Shown piece after piece: positions 7,860 through 16,760 of a stretch of DNA of 64,000 bases (positions within the stretch are counted from its first letter, which is position 1; each line of letters begins with the position of its first letter). The notes below the pieces were generated by a model. That model saw only the letters and a list, made by a program, of their open reading frames with translations. It made no database searches and was not told the DNA's origin. Made by a program: the position numbers and the translations under genes. Source of the stretch: Veillonella criceti (GTDB taxonomy: Bacteria; Bacillota; Negativicutes; Veillonellales; Veillonellaceae); NCBI RefSeq assembly GCF_900460315.1, contig NZ_UHIO01000001.1, forward strand, positions 1,440,501 through 1,504,500. Reading direction: 5' to 3'.

Positions 7860-9368
7860 CTACAATATTTTTTCACCTGTCGATAATTCTTTTATAGAAC
7901 GAATTGTCTGATCTATTCTTGATTTAACTTGATAATGACCTTTATCTCCTACATCTTCCTGATATACCAATTCAAAGGAATTTAGATTATCTCCTAAAAT
8001 CTTATTTATTGATTCTACTAGCTGTAGTTTGCTAATAGTCCGCTCTTGTAAATCACAAATCTTCAAATTTTTTTCTTCGATTTTTCCTTTCAAATTTAAA
8101 TATTCTTGATTAGATTTTTCAATTTTTTTATTAATCTGCTCTATTTCTGTTTTTAAAGACTTATTATTTTTTAATAAATCAGTATATTCTGAATTATCTT
8201 TTTTTAGTATTGCCAAATAATGCAATCTTAAACTATCTCTAGCTTCATTTTGCTTCTCTTCTAAACTACTATTATTATTTAATTCAACTAACTTATTATA
8301 TTCTGTAAAATCTAAGACTAATTCACTAATTTCGGGAATTTTAATTTGCTCACTTGCACTAAAAATATCCTTTTCTAATAATGACCGTTGTAGTCTTTCC
8401 AAACTGCTGAGTATCTTTCTTTTTCTATTTTCTAAATCATCAATTACCGGACTTACTTTATACATATACTCAAGATAAAATTCATCTTTTTTTAATATAA
8501 CTTTTTCAATTTTTTCTACTATATCAGTCAATTCTAATTTTGCATAATATATTTCTTGTTTTAACTCTTCGACTTCAGTCGCATCAAAATATCGCTTTAA
8601 TTTATTATATTCATTAGAATCAATTTTACTCCCACAAAAGATACATGTATCTAAATTCTCATGAAGATTTAGACCTTCTTCAGCAAATCGTCTTTTTTCT
8701 AAAGAATCTAGACGAGGAATGACTTCAAACGCCTCGACCTTCTTTCCCAAAAGATGATTTACTTTTTTTAATATTTCTATAAAATTAAATGATAGGGTTG
8801 GTATTGTACTAGCATGTTTTAATTCTGCTTTTAAAACCTCTATATATCTTGTTACCTCATTTACCGATATCTCTCTAACACATTCAATTTCTTTTTTTAA
8901 ATGATATGCTGTGTAATTACTATTAACTAAAGGCGGGGTTAACTGTTGATTAACCTTTTGCGCCCACTCTTTATAAATACGACCAAGTTTTCTATCTCCT
9001 TGATCACATTCTCTCTGTAGTTTTTTCTTCTCTTCTTCAAAATTTTGATATTCAGTTATTTTTATTTCCACTAACTTATTTAAATTATCAATTTCACCTC
9101 TTAATTTTTTAATTTCATTATCTACTTCTATATTTTCTTTTCCTAATATAACAGCATTTAAAGTTTCATCTTCACTTATTACACCAGAAAAGCCACTAAA
9201 GATACGTACATCATAACGTCCTTGGAATTGCCCATACACTAATTCAGCCAAAGTTGATTTTCCAGTTCCATTTTTTCCAAAAATATAATTAACTTGATTT
9301 GAAAATTCTATATCTTCGCAATTAAATGTAGCAACAGCATTTAAATCTACAATTATATTCTTAGTCAT
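7860..9368 (-). pseudogene. RloC/PrrC-like zinc-hook ATPase, 5' part, frameshifted
   Basis: 502 residues encoding the first part of an AAA_13/ABC-type ATPase: Walker A GKNGTGKST (31-39), a long coiled coil (~80-190 and ~255-460) broken by a Rad50-like CxxC zinc hook (CIFCG, Cys242/245), and the ABC signature ELSTGEK (~494-500). A stop comes 3 codons after the signature. Adding one A to the six-base A run (T6 at 7868-7873 on the plus strand) restores STGEKNIVAFLYFLEQLKD and joins this frame to Walker B and the putative anticodon-nuclease domain downstream. RloC has this same layout. The lesion may be a true mutation, a phase-off state or a homopolymer sequencing error. In intact form it would be an abortive-infection tRNase held in check by the R-M system. 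Confidence 0.7.
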
Positions 9369-9433
9369 AAAAAATTCCCCTTTAATAATTCTAGAGCCTA
9401 AAAATTAAATCTTTAATTCAGAATAATATCTAT

Positions 9434-9832
9434 TCAATCTTCTTCATTGTTTCCATTCCATTTATCTATATATTTTGTATTACTTAAAAACTCCAATGCA
9501 TTAAACTCTTGGTCAATTTTTAGTCCCTTAAAAAATAATGTATGCATTTTTTCTTTCCAGCAATATAAGTCATCTGACTCAATATCAGAAATCCTATTAT
9601 ATCCTTTACTATCCTTAAACTTTATTATATCTCCTGTTATAGTTTGACCAGTATTAATAGAATTTTTATCCTCTATTATTATTATCGGTATACCATCTTT
9701 ATCATAACATTTACCTTTAATAGAATCTTGTCGAATATAATCAATATTATCTTTTATTAATGAATGTGCTAGCTCATTTTTTTAAAAAAATCCATAAGAA
9801 AAAAAAGGTAAATCTTTATTTCTAGGTAGCAT
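9434..9832 (-). pseudogene. AIG2/gamma-glutamylcyclotransferase-like gene with in-frame stop
   Basis: A 132-codon gene read from ATG at 9832, with a GGGGGAG ribosome site at 9842-9847, interrupted by TAA at codon 17 (9782-9784). The same frame is then open to TGA at 9434-9436. Reading through gives LPFFSYGFF-stop-KNELAHSLIK, then IKGKCYDKDGIPIIII and TGDIIKF. The FSYG..., G-x-x-Y-x-x-DG-x-P pattern resembles the AIG2-like (gamma-glutamylcyclotransferase fold) family. A T-to-A change, TAA to AAA, would restore it; the stop sits in a T7A7 tract. It lies between the ATPase gene at 9847 and the RloC-like gene, in the same orientation. Family assignment is moderate; the disruption is directly visible. 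Confidence 0.5.
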
Positions 9833-9846
9833 TTTACATCTCCCCC

Positions 9847-11172
9847 TCATATCAACCAATCTACCACATCCACTACTCTAATACCATCATACTCTCGCTC
9901 TAATCCTGTATTCAAAGTTAATATTATTTTAGGATAGCTATCCCTTATTTTTTGTAATGGCGCTAATTCTCGATTGCGCACTGATTCTTCTAACATAGAT
10001 TCTGTTACTTGAATATATAACTTTTCATCTAATTTAGTAGCAATAAAATCAACCTCTAAACGATCTACCTTGCCAATTGCTACATCATAGCCACGACGTA
10101 GTAATTCTAAATACACTATATTTTCAAGTACATGACCTGTGTCACGATTACGAAGTCCTAATAAATAATTTCGTAACCCTATATCAACAATATAATACTT
10201 CCCTAATGTTCGTAAAAACTCTTTACCCTTAATATCAAATCGTTTAATTTCATAAAAGAAATAAGATTCCAATAATGTATTAATATATGCTTGTACCGTA
10301 TGGGTACTAGGCTTTCCCTGTTTACTACCTGCCCGATTGTTTACCGCTAACAAGCCTTCATTTACTAATGTATTTCCAATTGAAGACACTGAAATATTGT
10401 TCCCAATATTATCAGCTAAAAAACGGACAATTTTTTGTAATAATGGTGCATCCGTTACTTGTCGTTGCCCTCGCCTAAGTTCACGATCTAATATATCTCG
10501 AACAACAACTGTATTATAAATACCATCCAATAGAGTCATAGCCCTATCTTGATCAAGGCCTACATCCGCTATACCTGGCATTCCTCCAAAGCGTAAATAT
10601 ATTTCAAATACTTCATCTAATGAATAGATATGATTATTTTCATCATAAACTCTTTTTTTAGTAATCCCTAATACAGTATTATCTTCTTTAATTGCCAATC
10701 CCTGAAACTCAATAAATTCCTTAAATGATAATGGTAACATTTTTATTTCAACACAGCGTCCCGATAAATAAGTGGCATATTCAGAAGATAGTAAATATGC
10801 ATTAGAACCTGTTAAATATATGTCACAATTAAACTCTACTCTAAATGCATTAATAGCTTCTTCCCAGCCTTCAACTCGTTGAATTTCATCAAAGAACAAA
10901 TAAGTAACCCCTGATGGAGCTAACCTTGTTTTTACATATTCATATACATCTTTCGCTTTCATGTCTTTGAAATCAAAAGCTTCAAAGTTTATTTCTATTA
11001 TAGATGTTTCAGAAACCCCCTGCTCTTTTAAGTGCTCTATCATCAATTTTAATAAACTAGATTTTCCACAACGACGTATTCCCGTTACCACTTTAACAGG
11101 TTCCGTATCTTTAAAGGCGATTAATTTTTGTAGGTAAAAATCCCTAGGTTTTAATGCCCGTACAGCCATCAT
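9847..11172 (-). CDS. AAA ATPase with DUF4143 domain
   Basis: About 442 residues; the start is one of two adjacent ATGs (11172 or 11169) behind AGGAGGT at 11179-11185. The N-terminal AAA_14 ATPase has Walker A GIRRCGKSS, Walker B YLFFDEIQ and sensor YLTGSNAYLL. The C-terminal DUF4143 part has ENIVYLELLRRGY...EVDFIA...LYIQV, a decayed or real PD-(D/E)xK nuclease-like core (E, then D in EVDF, then Q in place of K). Such proteins are common in bacteria and in accessory regions, and their function is poorly known. It is the first gene of the AT-rich minus-strand island, separated from the core genes by a terminator. Its stop codon overlaps the ribosome site of the next, broken gene. Confidence 0.85.
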   Translation of the reverse strand: MMAVRALKPRDFYLQKLIAFKDTEPVKVVTGIRRCGKSSLLKLMIEHLKEQGVSETSIIEINFEAFDFKDMKAKDVYEYVKTRLAPSGVTYLFFDEIQRVEGWEEAINAFRVEFNCDIYLTGSNAYLLSSEYATYLSGRCVEIKMLPLSFKEFIEFQGLAIKEDNTVLGITKKRVYDENNHIYSLDEVFEIYLRFGGMPGIADVGLDQDRAMTLLDGIYNTVVVRDILDRELRRGQRQVTDAPLLQKIVRFLADNIGNNISVSSIGNTLVNEGLLAVNNRAGSKQGKPSTHTVQAYINTLLESYFFYEIKRFDIKGKEFLRTLGKYYIVDIGLRNYLLGLRNRDTGHVLENIVYLELLRRGYDVAIGKVDRLEVDFIATKLDEKLYIQVTESMLEESVRNRELAPLQKIRDSYPKIILTLNTGLEREYDGIRVVDVVDWLI

Positions 11173-11278
11173 GCACCCACCTCCTCTTACGCTCATCATA
11201 GCAAAAACTTTTTATTTTTACAAGTTTATGCTATCAATAGCACAAAGTTGTATTTTTTACATTTTTTTGCTATAAAAG

Positions 11279-11323
11279 AAAGCCTCTTACTACTAACAAC
11301 ACCGTTAGCAATAAGAGGCTTTT
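11279..11323 (-). terminator. Terminator after the MFS gene
   Basis: AAAGCCTCTTA pairs with TAAGAGGCTTTT, with a second inner pairing CTAAC/GTTAG. On the minus strand it is followed by TTTCTTTTAT. It marks the boundary between core genes and the accessory island. Confidence 0.85.
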
Positions 11324-11350
11324 TCTTAACACTATTAATATTAAATTAGA

Positions 11351-12676
11351 TTATTTCAAATCAGCTGCTTGTTTATAAATCTTTTGAACCCCTCGGTTAG
11401 ATAAATAGCAAGCAAACATACAAAGAACGACACCTACTAGCAATGTATAAAAGCCCATGTCCCAACCATAATGATCAACAACAAAGCCAAATAAGGTAGT
11501 GCCTAGCGAACTACCTACTAAATAACTCATAAGACCACGTAGCCCCACAGCCGACCCTAGAGCAAAGGTAGGAATAACTTCCATTGCCTGTACAGGAATC
11601 ATAGATTGTGGAATATAAATCAAGCATCCCGTAATACAAGCAAAAATGGTCGCCCATAAAATAGAATCTGAATTCATATAGCCAATTACACACGCAAAAA
11701 TAACAACTAAGCAATAAATTGGCAACTGCATAATACGCCCTTTAAAGTATTTATCAACTAAATAACCAGCAATAATCGTTGATGGAATAGCCGCCCATTC
11801 AAATAACATATAGGCCACGCTCATTTCAGCTTTACTGAAACCTTTTACTTTTAATAAATATAAAGGAATCCACGTTAACATGCCAAAACGTACCATATAT
11901 ACAAATACGTCAATGAGCACTAGGTACCAAGAATTAGGATTTTTAAATACATAATGATAAAACACATGGAATGCATTCATATTGTCTGGTCGTTCGCTAT
12001 CCATTTTAGCTGACTTTTGACCAGCTGCTTCTTCGTGATACATCTCTTCAACAGTTGGCAAACCTTCTTCTGTAGGGCGTTTGCGAACAAAATATAAAAT
12101 CAATAATACACCAATTGCTGCCAACATCGCAGGCACTGTAAAAGTACCTAACCGCCAATGTTCAGCACCTAAATAACCAACAGCAGCCCCCACAATAGGT
12201 GCTACAATGCCACCACCTAAGTTATGTGACATATTCCAAATGGTACTCGCACGACCTCGTTGTGACCGTGGAAACCAATAACCTACGGTAATAATAGAAG
12301 GGCCCACGCCCATTCCTTGAAACAAGCCCAATAAAATAATAAGTGCAATAAATAGGCTGTAATGTGTGGTGAACCCCATAATTATATTAATAATAACGCA
12401 AAGTGCTAACCCTGTAGCCATAAAGTATTTAGGATTCGCCTTATCTGCCAACACACTCATAAAGCCTTTACTAAGACCATACGTAATGAGCATACAACTA
12501 GTTAATAACCCTAGCTGTGTCTTAGTTAATCCCATCTCTCCCGATAAATATGGTAAGGCTAAGTTAAAATTGCTTCGTACTACATAATACATAGCATAGC
12601 CAATCCATATCCCAATTAATGAATGCATCTGCAAGCGTAGAAACCGATGTTTCGTAGCTTGTAACGCTTCACTCAT
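11351..12676 (-). CDS. MFS carrier, organophosphate:phosphate antiporter type
   Basis: 441 residues. The ATG at 12676 is chosen because GGAGG lies just upstream; the longer frame has no site. Twelve membrane segments are visible, with a cytoplasmic loop around residues 210-240. The N-terminal part (YYVVRSNFNLALPYL, LGLLTSCMLITYGLSKGFMSVLADKANPKYFM, FPRSQRGRASTIWNMSHNLGGG) matches the GlpT/UhpT/UhpC (OPA) family. OPA carriers exchange glycerol-3-phosphate or sugar phosphates for phosphate; a UhpC-like sensor role is another possibility. Single-gene unit. A 10-base direct repeat lies 81-103 bases upstream of the start. The substrate cannot be decided from sequence. Confidence 0.85.
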   Translation of the reverse strand: MSEALQATKHRFLRLQMHSLIGIWIGYAMYYVVRSNFNLALPYLSGEMGLTKTQLGLLTSCMLITYGLSKGFMSVLADKANPKYFMATGLALCVIINIIMGFTTHYSLFIALIILLGLFQGMGVGPSIITVGYWFPRSQRGRASTIWNMSHNLGGGIVAPIVGAAVGYLGAEHWRLGTFTVPAMLAAIGVLLILYFVRKRPTEEGLPTVEEMYHEEAAGQKSAKMDSERPDNMNAFHVFYHYVFKNPNSWYLVLIDVFVYMVRFGMLTWIPLYLLKVKGFSKAEMSVAYMLFEWAAIPSTIIAGYLVDKYFKGRIMQLPIYCLVVIFACVIGYMNSDSILWATIFACITGCLIYIPQSMIPVQAMEVIPTFALGSAVGLRGLMSYLVGSSLGTTLFGFVVDHYGWDMGFYTLLVGVVLCMFACYLSNRGVQKIYKQAADLK

Positions 12677-12756
12677 TGTAAAACCTCCTTCAAACTTAAA
12701 AAACAACACTAAAAATTAAACACTTCGTCAATTATATTATAAAAAATTTATTTTGC

Positions 12757-12779
12757 CTATACATATCGACTATACATAT
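12757..12779. promoter_or_regulatory. Direct-repeat operator candidate upstream of the MFS gene
   Basis: CTATACATAT occurs twice (12757-12766 and 12770-12779) with a 3-base spacer. A TATAAT for the minus gene lies nearer the start. The 13-base period and promoter-proximal position suggest a regulator site; the regulator is unknown. Confidence 0.35.
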
Positions 12780-12827
12780 TACTCATGATTCAAACTATAA
12801 ACAGTCTATGTTCCTAAAAAAATAAAA

Positions 12828-12873
12828 AACAAGTAACAATCAAAGAGTCTTAACCCTTTAATCATTACTTGTT
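12828..12873 (-). terminator. Terminator after the rluA-type gene
   Basis: AACAAGTAA pairs with TTACTTGTT, extended by inner ATT/AAT and AAAG/CTTT pairings. On the minus strand a T-rich stretch follows. It ends the long ffs/dnaX-to-pseudouridine-synthase gene string. Confidence 0.75.
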
Positions 12874-12950
12874 CTATAATTTATTGGAAAACTACTTTGC
12901 TCAAGTCCAACAAAACTTCTTATTTATACATTGAGCACACTAAATACATC

Positions 12951-13877
12951 TTAATCCGCTTCTACTGTCACCATTTGTCCTGTTCGCAAAGATGTAAAGA
13001 CTACACGCTTAGCCCGTAGTTGATAGGTACGCCCTGGTCGTTCACAACCATATAAAGCATCTCCCACTAATGGATGACCTAAATGAGCCATAGCTACCCG
13101 AATTTGATGCGTTTTACCAGTATATAAACGAACATCCACTTTAGTTACTAATTGGGCCTGTTCTTCTGGAGATAATTGTGCTAAATCTTCATTGTTTACT
13201 AGCTTTAACTCTACGCCATCTTCTCTATATATACCTAATGCATTATAGGCAGTGCGAGTCATTTTACCATCTTCCCGAACTTCATAATGAATGCCATCTT
13301 CACTTCGCCCCATGGGAAGCTCCACTATATTAACGCCTTGTAATACGCCTTGTACCGTCGTTGTATACCATTTTTCAAAACGTTGATCTTCAATTTGCTT
13401 TTGATAGAAACTCTGGGCTAAGGCACTTTTAGCTACGATAATACACCCTGATGTATCACGGTCAAGACGATTCAAAAAACGTACTTTTCGCTTAATACCA
13501 TTCTCTTTAAAGTACTTTGCTACCCCATTAGCCAACGATGTTTGTCCTTTAGAGTTAACTGTAATGCCCACTGGTTTATCTAAAATAAGCAAATCGTCGT
13601 CTTCATACAATATGGTTAGCGCCACTTCAATCGGTTCATAATCTATCTTTTCTTTAGGTAGCTGTAACCGCAACTCATCGCTAAGTGTCACCGCCGCTTT
13701 AGGATTCGTTTTTTTACCATTCAATAAAACTAACTTGTCCTGAAACAAGTGCTTCATCACTGCCCGTGACATGTGCTTGGCATCTAGCCATTCGCCAACG
13801 GTCGTAATACCAGCTTCTACGTCTTCCGGCATTAATAAAAAATTTACATCATCTGACCGAAATGTTTTACGTGCCAT
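12951..13877 (-). CDS. RluA-family rRNA pseudouridine synthase
   Basis: 308 residues, good AAGGAGG start. An N-terminal S4-like region (TVGEWLDAKHMSRAVMKHLFQDKLVLLNGKKTNP) precedes the synthase domain. The catalytic motif is FLNRLDRDTSGCIIVAKS, with Asp in RLDRDTSG as nucleophile; the later RLYTGKTHQIRVAMAHLGHPLVGD block is the conserved RluA C-terminal signature. It isomerises uridine to pseudouridine in structured RNA, most likely 23S rRNA (RluC/RluD branch). It ends the minus-strand run that begins with dnaX and lies 54 bases after the helicase-exonuclease gene. Confidence 0.93.
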   Translation of the reverse strand: MARKTFRSDDVNFLLMPEDVEAGITTVGEWLDAKHMSRAVMKHLFQDKLVLLNGKKTNPKAAVTLSDELRLQLPKEKIDYEPIEVALTILYEDDDLLILDKPVGITVNSKGQTSLANGVAKYFKENGIKRKVRFLNRLDRDTSGCIIVAKSALAQSFYQKQIEDQRFEKWYTTTVQGVLQGVNIVELPMGRSEDGIHYEVREDGKMTRTAYNALGIYREDGVELKLVNNEDLAQLSPEEQAQLVTKVDVRLYTGKTHQIRVAMAHLGHPLVGDALYGCERPGRTYQLRAKRVVFTSLRTGQMVTVEAD

Positions 13878-13931
13878 ACAACACCTCCTTGCTTTAATAC
13901 GTCTACCTTCCTATTATCCATAGTAATACAC

Positions 13932-16502
13932 TTATTCCCATACAACATCATTAGGTAAATATTGCAAAAATTCACTCGCTTTGCAAGGCTTCCCCCGCTC
14001 ATTAGTCGTAGCATAGGAGATAAATAGACGTTGTTTCGCTCTAGTAATCGCTACATAGAACAGACGTCGTTCTTCCGACAATTTACCTTCTTTTAAAGCT
14101 AAGAAACTAGGGAATACACCGTCTCGTAAGCCTGCTAAAAAAACATAATCAAACTCACTGCCTTTAGCCTGATGTACGGTAATAATCGGAATTCGTTCAC
14201 TATTTTTCAAGCGCTGATCTGGTTCACCGGCCGTTAACGCTGCTTGTTCTAACATGCGCTGTAAATATTCACGCCCTGCCAAGTGCTTGTCTTGGCCTTC
14301 TAAATCCACCATAAGTCGATATAAGTCTCGAATATACTCAACGCGCTCATGTTCTTTACGTTCATTATAGTGCACCAACACACCCATATCATTCATAATA
14401 TACGCCAATAATTCAGACGGCTTATCCGTTGCTATTTTGCGACGTAATGTAGCCATTTGCGAAGCCATCGTAGCAAAGGCATTTTTAAAATTACTAATTA
14501 AAGCACGTCTTTGATCGGCCGTAGGCTCAATATTTTCTTTAATAGCATATAGTAATAATCGAGCCGTTGCTCGAATATCATCCATAGCATTATGCGTTGG
14601 CGTGTAGTGAATCGGGAACGTTTCACTTAAAAAGCCTAATTTATGATTAGCTAAACGCGGATAAAAGCGACGATATATATCTAAAGTATCATAAACACCA
14701 GCAAATTGAGGATCTCCTAAATTATGGCGATGAAGCTCACTGGTAAAAATGCTAATATCATAATTAACATTATGCCCAACAATAATGGCATTGTTAGTAA
14801 ATTCTTTAAACTCAGCTAGTACGGTCGTAGCCTCTTCACCATGTTCAGCTAAATAAACATCACTAAAACCATGAACCAGCTCAGAATCACCTACGGATTT
14901 ACTAGGACGAATAAAGCGTTCAAATACCTCCCCTTCTGACCCATCAGGATTCAGTTTAAAGGCTGCTATTTGAATAATCTCATCCTTTGTTGTATCCGTA
15001 CCGGTGCTTTCCACATCGTACACAATAATATTGCCCGCTGCTAGGCCTTTCAAAAGACCATCGTAGGGTTCACTTTCAAAGATTTGCATATCTAAAAAAT
15101 CAGTAAGGCGAAGGCCCATAGTACGAACTGCTTCACTTTCAATTTGCTGAATCCTAGCCTCACCAATACCTTTTACATAGCGCTTAATTATGCGTTTAGC
15201 ACTAATAGCATCATGAGGATTTAAAAGCAATTTAAAATAAGCCATTACATCTTTAATTTCTTGCCGGCGAAAGAATTTATATTCATCAATAATCATAAAT
15301 TGACGTTGTTCGGCTGGTGGTAAATTATCATTGCAACGACTAAATAAACCGCTCAAATACTGAGCCTGTTTATTTCCTCGCACCAAGACGCCAATACTGG
15401 CATTTTTAGGTAAAGTTTGAATGGTGTCAAAAATATAAGCCCCTTCTTTCCACTCTGTAGGAGACTTATGCACAATAATTGGCTCGCCTTCTTCGTTAGT
15501 CGCGGCAAAGGGCGTCTTTTCATAAAATTCATCAATTAATCGTGGAAACATGCGTTTCAATACGGCAAATGACGCATTAAATAATTGTCGATTTGCTCGA
15601 TAATTTTCATAGAAGACAATCACTTCTGGATTAAACTCTCGTTTATAATCAGCTAATAAACGTTCAGGATTCGAACCACGCCATTCATAAATGGTTTGAA
15701 AATAATCACCACAAAGCAAAATATGATTACCTTGCCAAAGGAGCTTCATCACTTCCGCCTCTAAATCACTTGTATCCTGCATTTCATCAACTGAAATATA
15801 AGCGTAACGACTACGCCACCGTTCACGAATTGTTTCATCTTGAAATAAACGATGAACCTGTGTAATTAAATCAGTAAAATCTACACCATGCACATTCGCT
15901 AAAGCTTCTTCATAAGCAACTAGCGTTTCATAACCTATTTCACGAAAATCAGCGAGCGTACTCATCGTAAGACCATTGAAAAAGCGTTCCATCGTCTCCC
16001 GCTCATCTATAAATAAACGATCAACGGTCATGCGATAATCTTCAGACGGTTCGTCCGTATAATAGCCCCATAATGACCGATATTCTTTCACATGGCTAAT
16101 TAAATTCATAAAGACAGGTTCACGCATGCCAATAGGTAGCCACGGAGCTAATAGTTCTTGACAATCCACTTCATCATAAATGGACATATCCATATACAGC
16201 GTATCATTGCGCTTACTTTCCTCTTGTAGCACTTTATAACAAAAGCTGTGAAAGGTACTAACCTCCACAGCTTTAGCCACTGACCCCGCCATGGTAAGAA
16301 TGCGATCCTTCATCTCACGACATGCCTTATTAGTAAATGTCATGCAAAGAATTTCATCGCCCTTCGCTGCGCCACTTCGTAAAATATGCGCCACCCGGTG
16401 AGCCAAGGTATTTGTTTTTCCAGTGCCAGCTGAGGCCAATAACAGTATATTCTTGTCCAACGTTGTTACTACACGCTGTTGGGCTTCATTTAACTGCTCC
16501 AT
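13932..16502 (-). CDS. UvrD/PcrA-type helicase with inserted DEDDh exonuclease
   Basis: 856 residues. SF1 helicase motifs are complete: Q/I (LNEAQQRVV, LASAGTGKT 22-30), II (VDEMQD 238-243), III/IV (CGDYFQTIYEWRG, YENYRANRQ ~298-306), V (HQAKGSEFDYVFLAG 777-791) and VI (RRLFYVAITRAKQRL 812-826). Between motifs IV and V, residues ~490-655 are a DnaQ-like exonuclease with an intact DEDDh set: D496/E498 (YDVEST), D582 (HNVNYD), and H637/D641 (HNAMDD). The enzyme should unwind DNA 3' to 5' and may trim 3' ends. Start chosen at AAGGAGG. It lies 15 bases after bofA, in the recR gene string, which fits a repair role. Helicase-plus-DnaQ fusions exist, but an exonuclease placed inside the helicase core is notable. 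Confidence 0.93.
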   Translation of the reverse strand: MEQLNEAQQRVVTTLDKNILLLASAGTGKTNTLAHRVAHILRSGAAKGDEILCMTFTNKACREMKDRILTMAGSVAKAVEVSTFHSFCYKVLQEESKRNDTLYMDMSIYDEVDCQELLAPWLPIGMREPVFMNLISHVKEYRSLWGYYTDEPSEDYRMTVDRLFIDERETMERFFNGLTMSTLADFREIGYETLVAYEEALANVHGVDFTDLITQVHRLFQDETIRERWRSRYAYISVDEMQDTSDLEAEVMKLLWQGNHILLCGDYFQTIYEWRGSNPERLLADYKREFNPEVIVFYENYRANRQLFNASFAVLKRMFPRLIDEFYEKTPFAATNEEGEPIIVHKSPTEWKEGAYIFDTIQTLPKNASIGVLVRGNKQAQYLSGLFSRCNDNLPPAEQRQFMIIDEYKFFRRQEIKDVMAYFKLLLNPHDAISAKRIIKRYVKGIGEARIQQIESEAVRTMGLRLTDFLDMQIFESEPYDGLLKGLAAGNIIVYDVESTGTDTTKDEIIQIAAFKLNPDGSEGEVFERFIRPSKSVGDSELVHGFSDVYLAEHGEEATTVLAEFKEFTNNAIIVGHNVNYDISIFTSELHRHNLGDPQFAGVYDTLDIYRRFYPRLANHKLGFLSETFPIHYTPTHNAMDDIRATARLLLYAIKENIEPTADQRRALISNFKNAFATMASQMATLRRKIATDKPSELLAYIMNDMGVLVHYNERKEHERVEYIRDLYRLMVDLEGQDKHLAGREYLQRMLEQAALTAGEPDQRLKNSERIPIITVHQAKGSEFDYVFLAGLRDGVFPSFLALKEGKLSEERRLFYVAITRAKQRLFISYATTNERGKPCKASEFLQYLPNDVVWE

Positions 16503-16517
16503 GGTCTCTTAGCCTCC

Positions 16518-16751
16518 TTACATACTATGCATAAAAGCCACCACAATGACAGGGATTGGCCCTAATACTGCTGTTAAAAACCACATGAGCACGGTCATAT
16601 CCACAGGGATATGGAAAAAATTATTGCAAATATAAAAAGCAGCATAGCCTAAAATCAAATTCAGACCTACTTTTTTAACAGTGTAAAATGCTACTTTAAA
16701 AATCGTATAAATAACGACCACAGCCACGACTACAGTTAGTGTTAATTCCAT
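16518..16751 (-). CDS. bofA: BofA-family membrane protein
   Basis: 77 residues with two or three hydrophobic stretches (VVVAVVVIYTIFKVAF, LILGYAAFYICNNFF, MWFLTAVLGPIPVIVVAFM). The pattern, with NLILGYxxxxxxN and the final GxPxVxxxxxM, and its place directly after recR match BofA. In Bacillus BofA inhibits the SpoIVFB protease that activates sigma-K during sporulation. Veillonella-type bacteria do not form spores, so the role here is probably different or vestigial. It is 9 bases from recR and 15 from the helicase gene, so co-transcribed. Confidence 0.85.
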   Translation of the reverse strand: MELTLTVVVAVVVIYTIFKVAFYTVKKVGLNLILGYAAFYICNNFFHIPVDMTVLMWFLTAVLGPIPVIVVAFMHSM

Positions 16752-16760
16752 CTAAACGCC

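Noticed and set aside
9447-9647. A 66-codon plus-strand frame within the island
   Set aside because: It is the shadow of the broken AIG2-like gene on the other strand, which has a ribosome site and a recognisable pattern.
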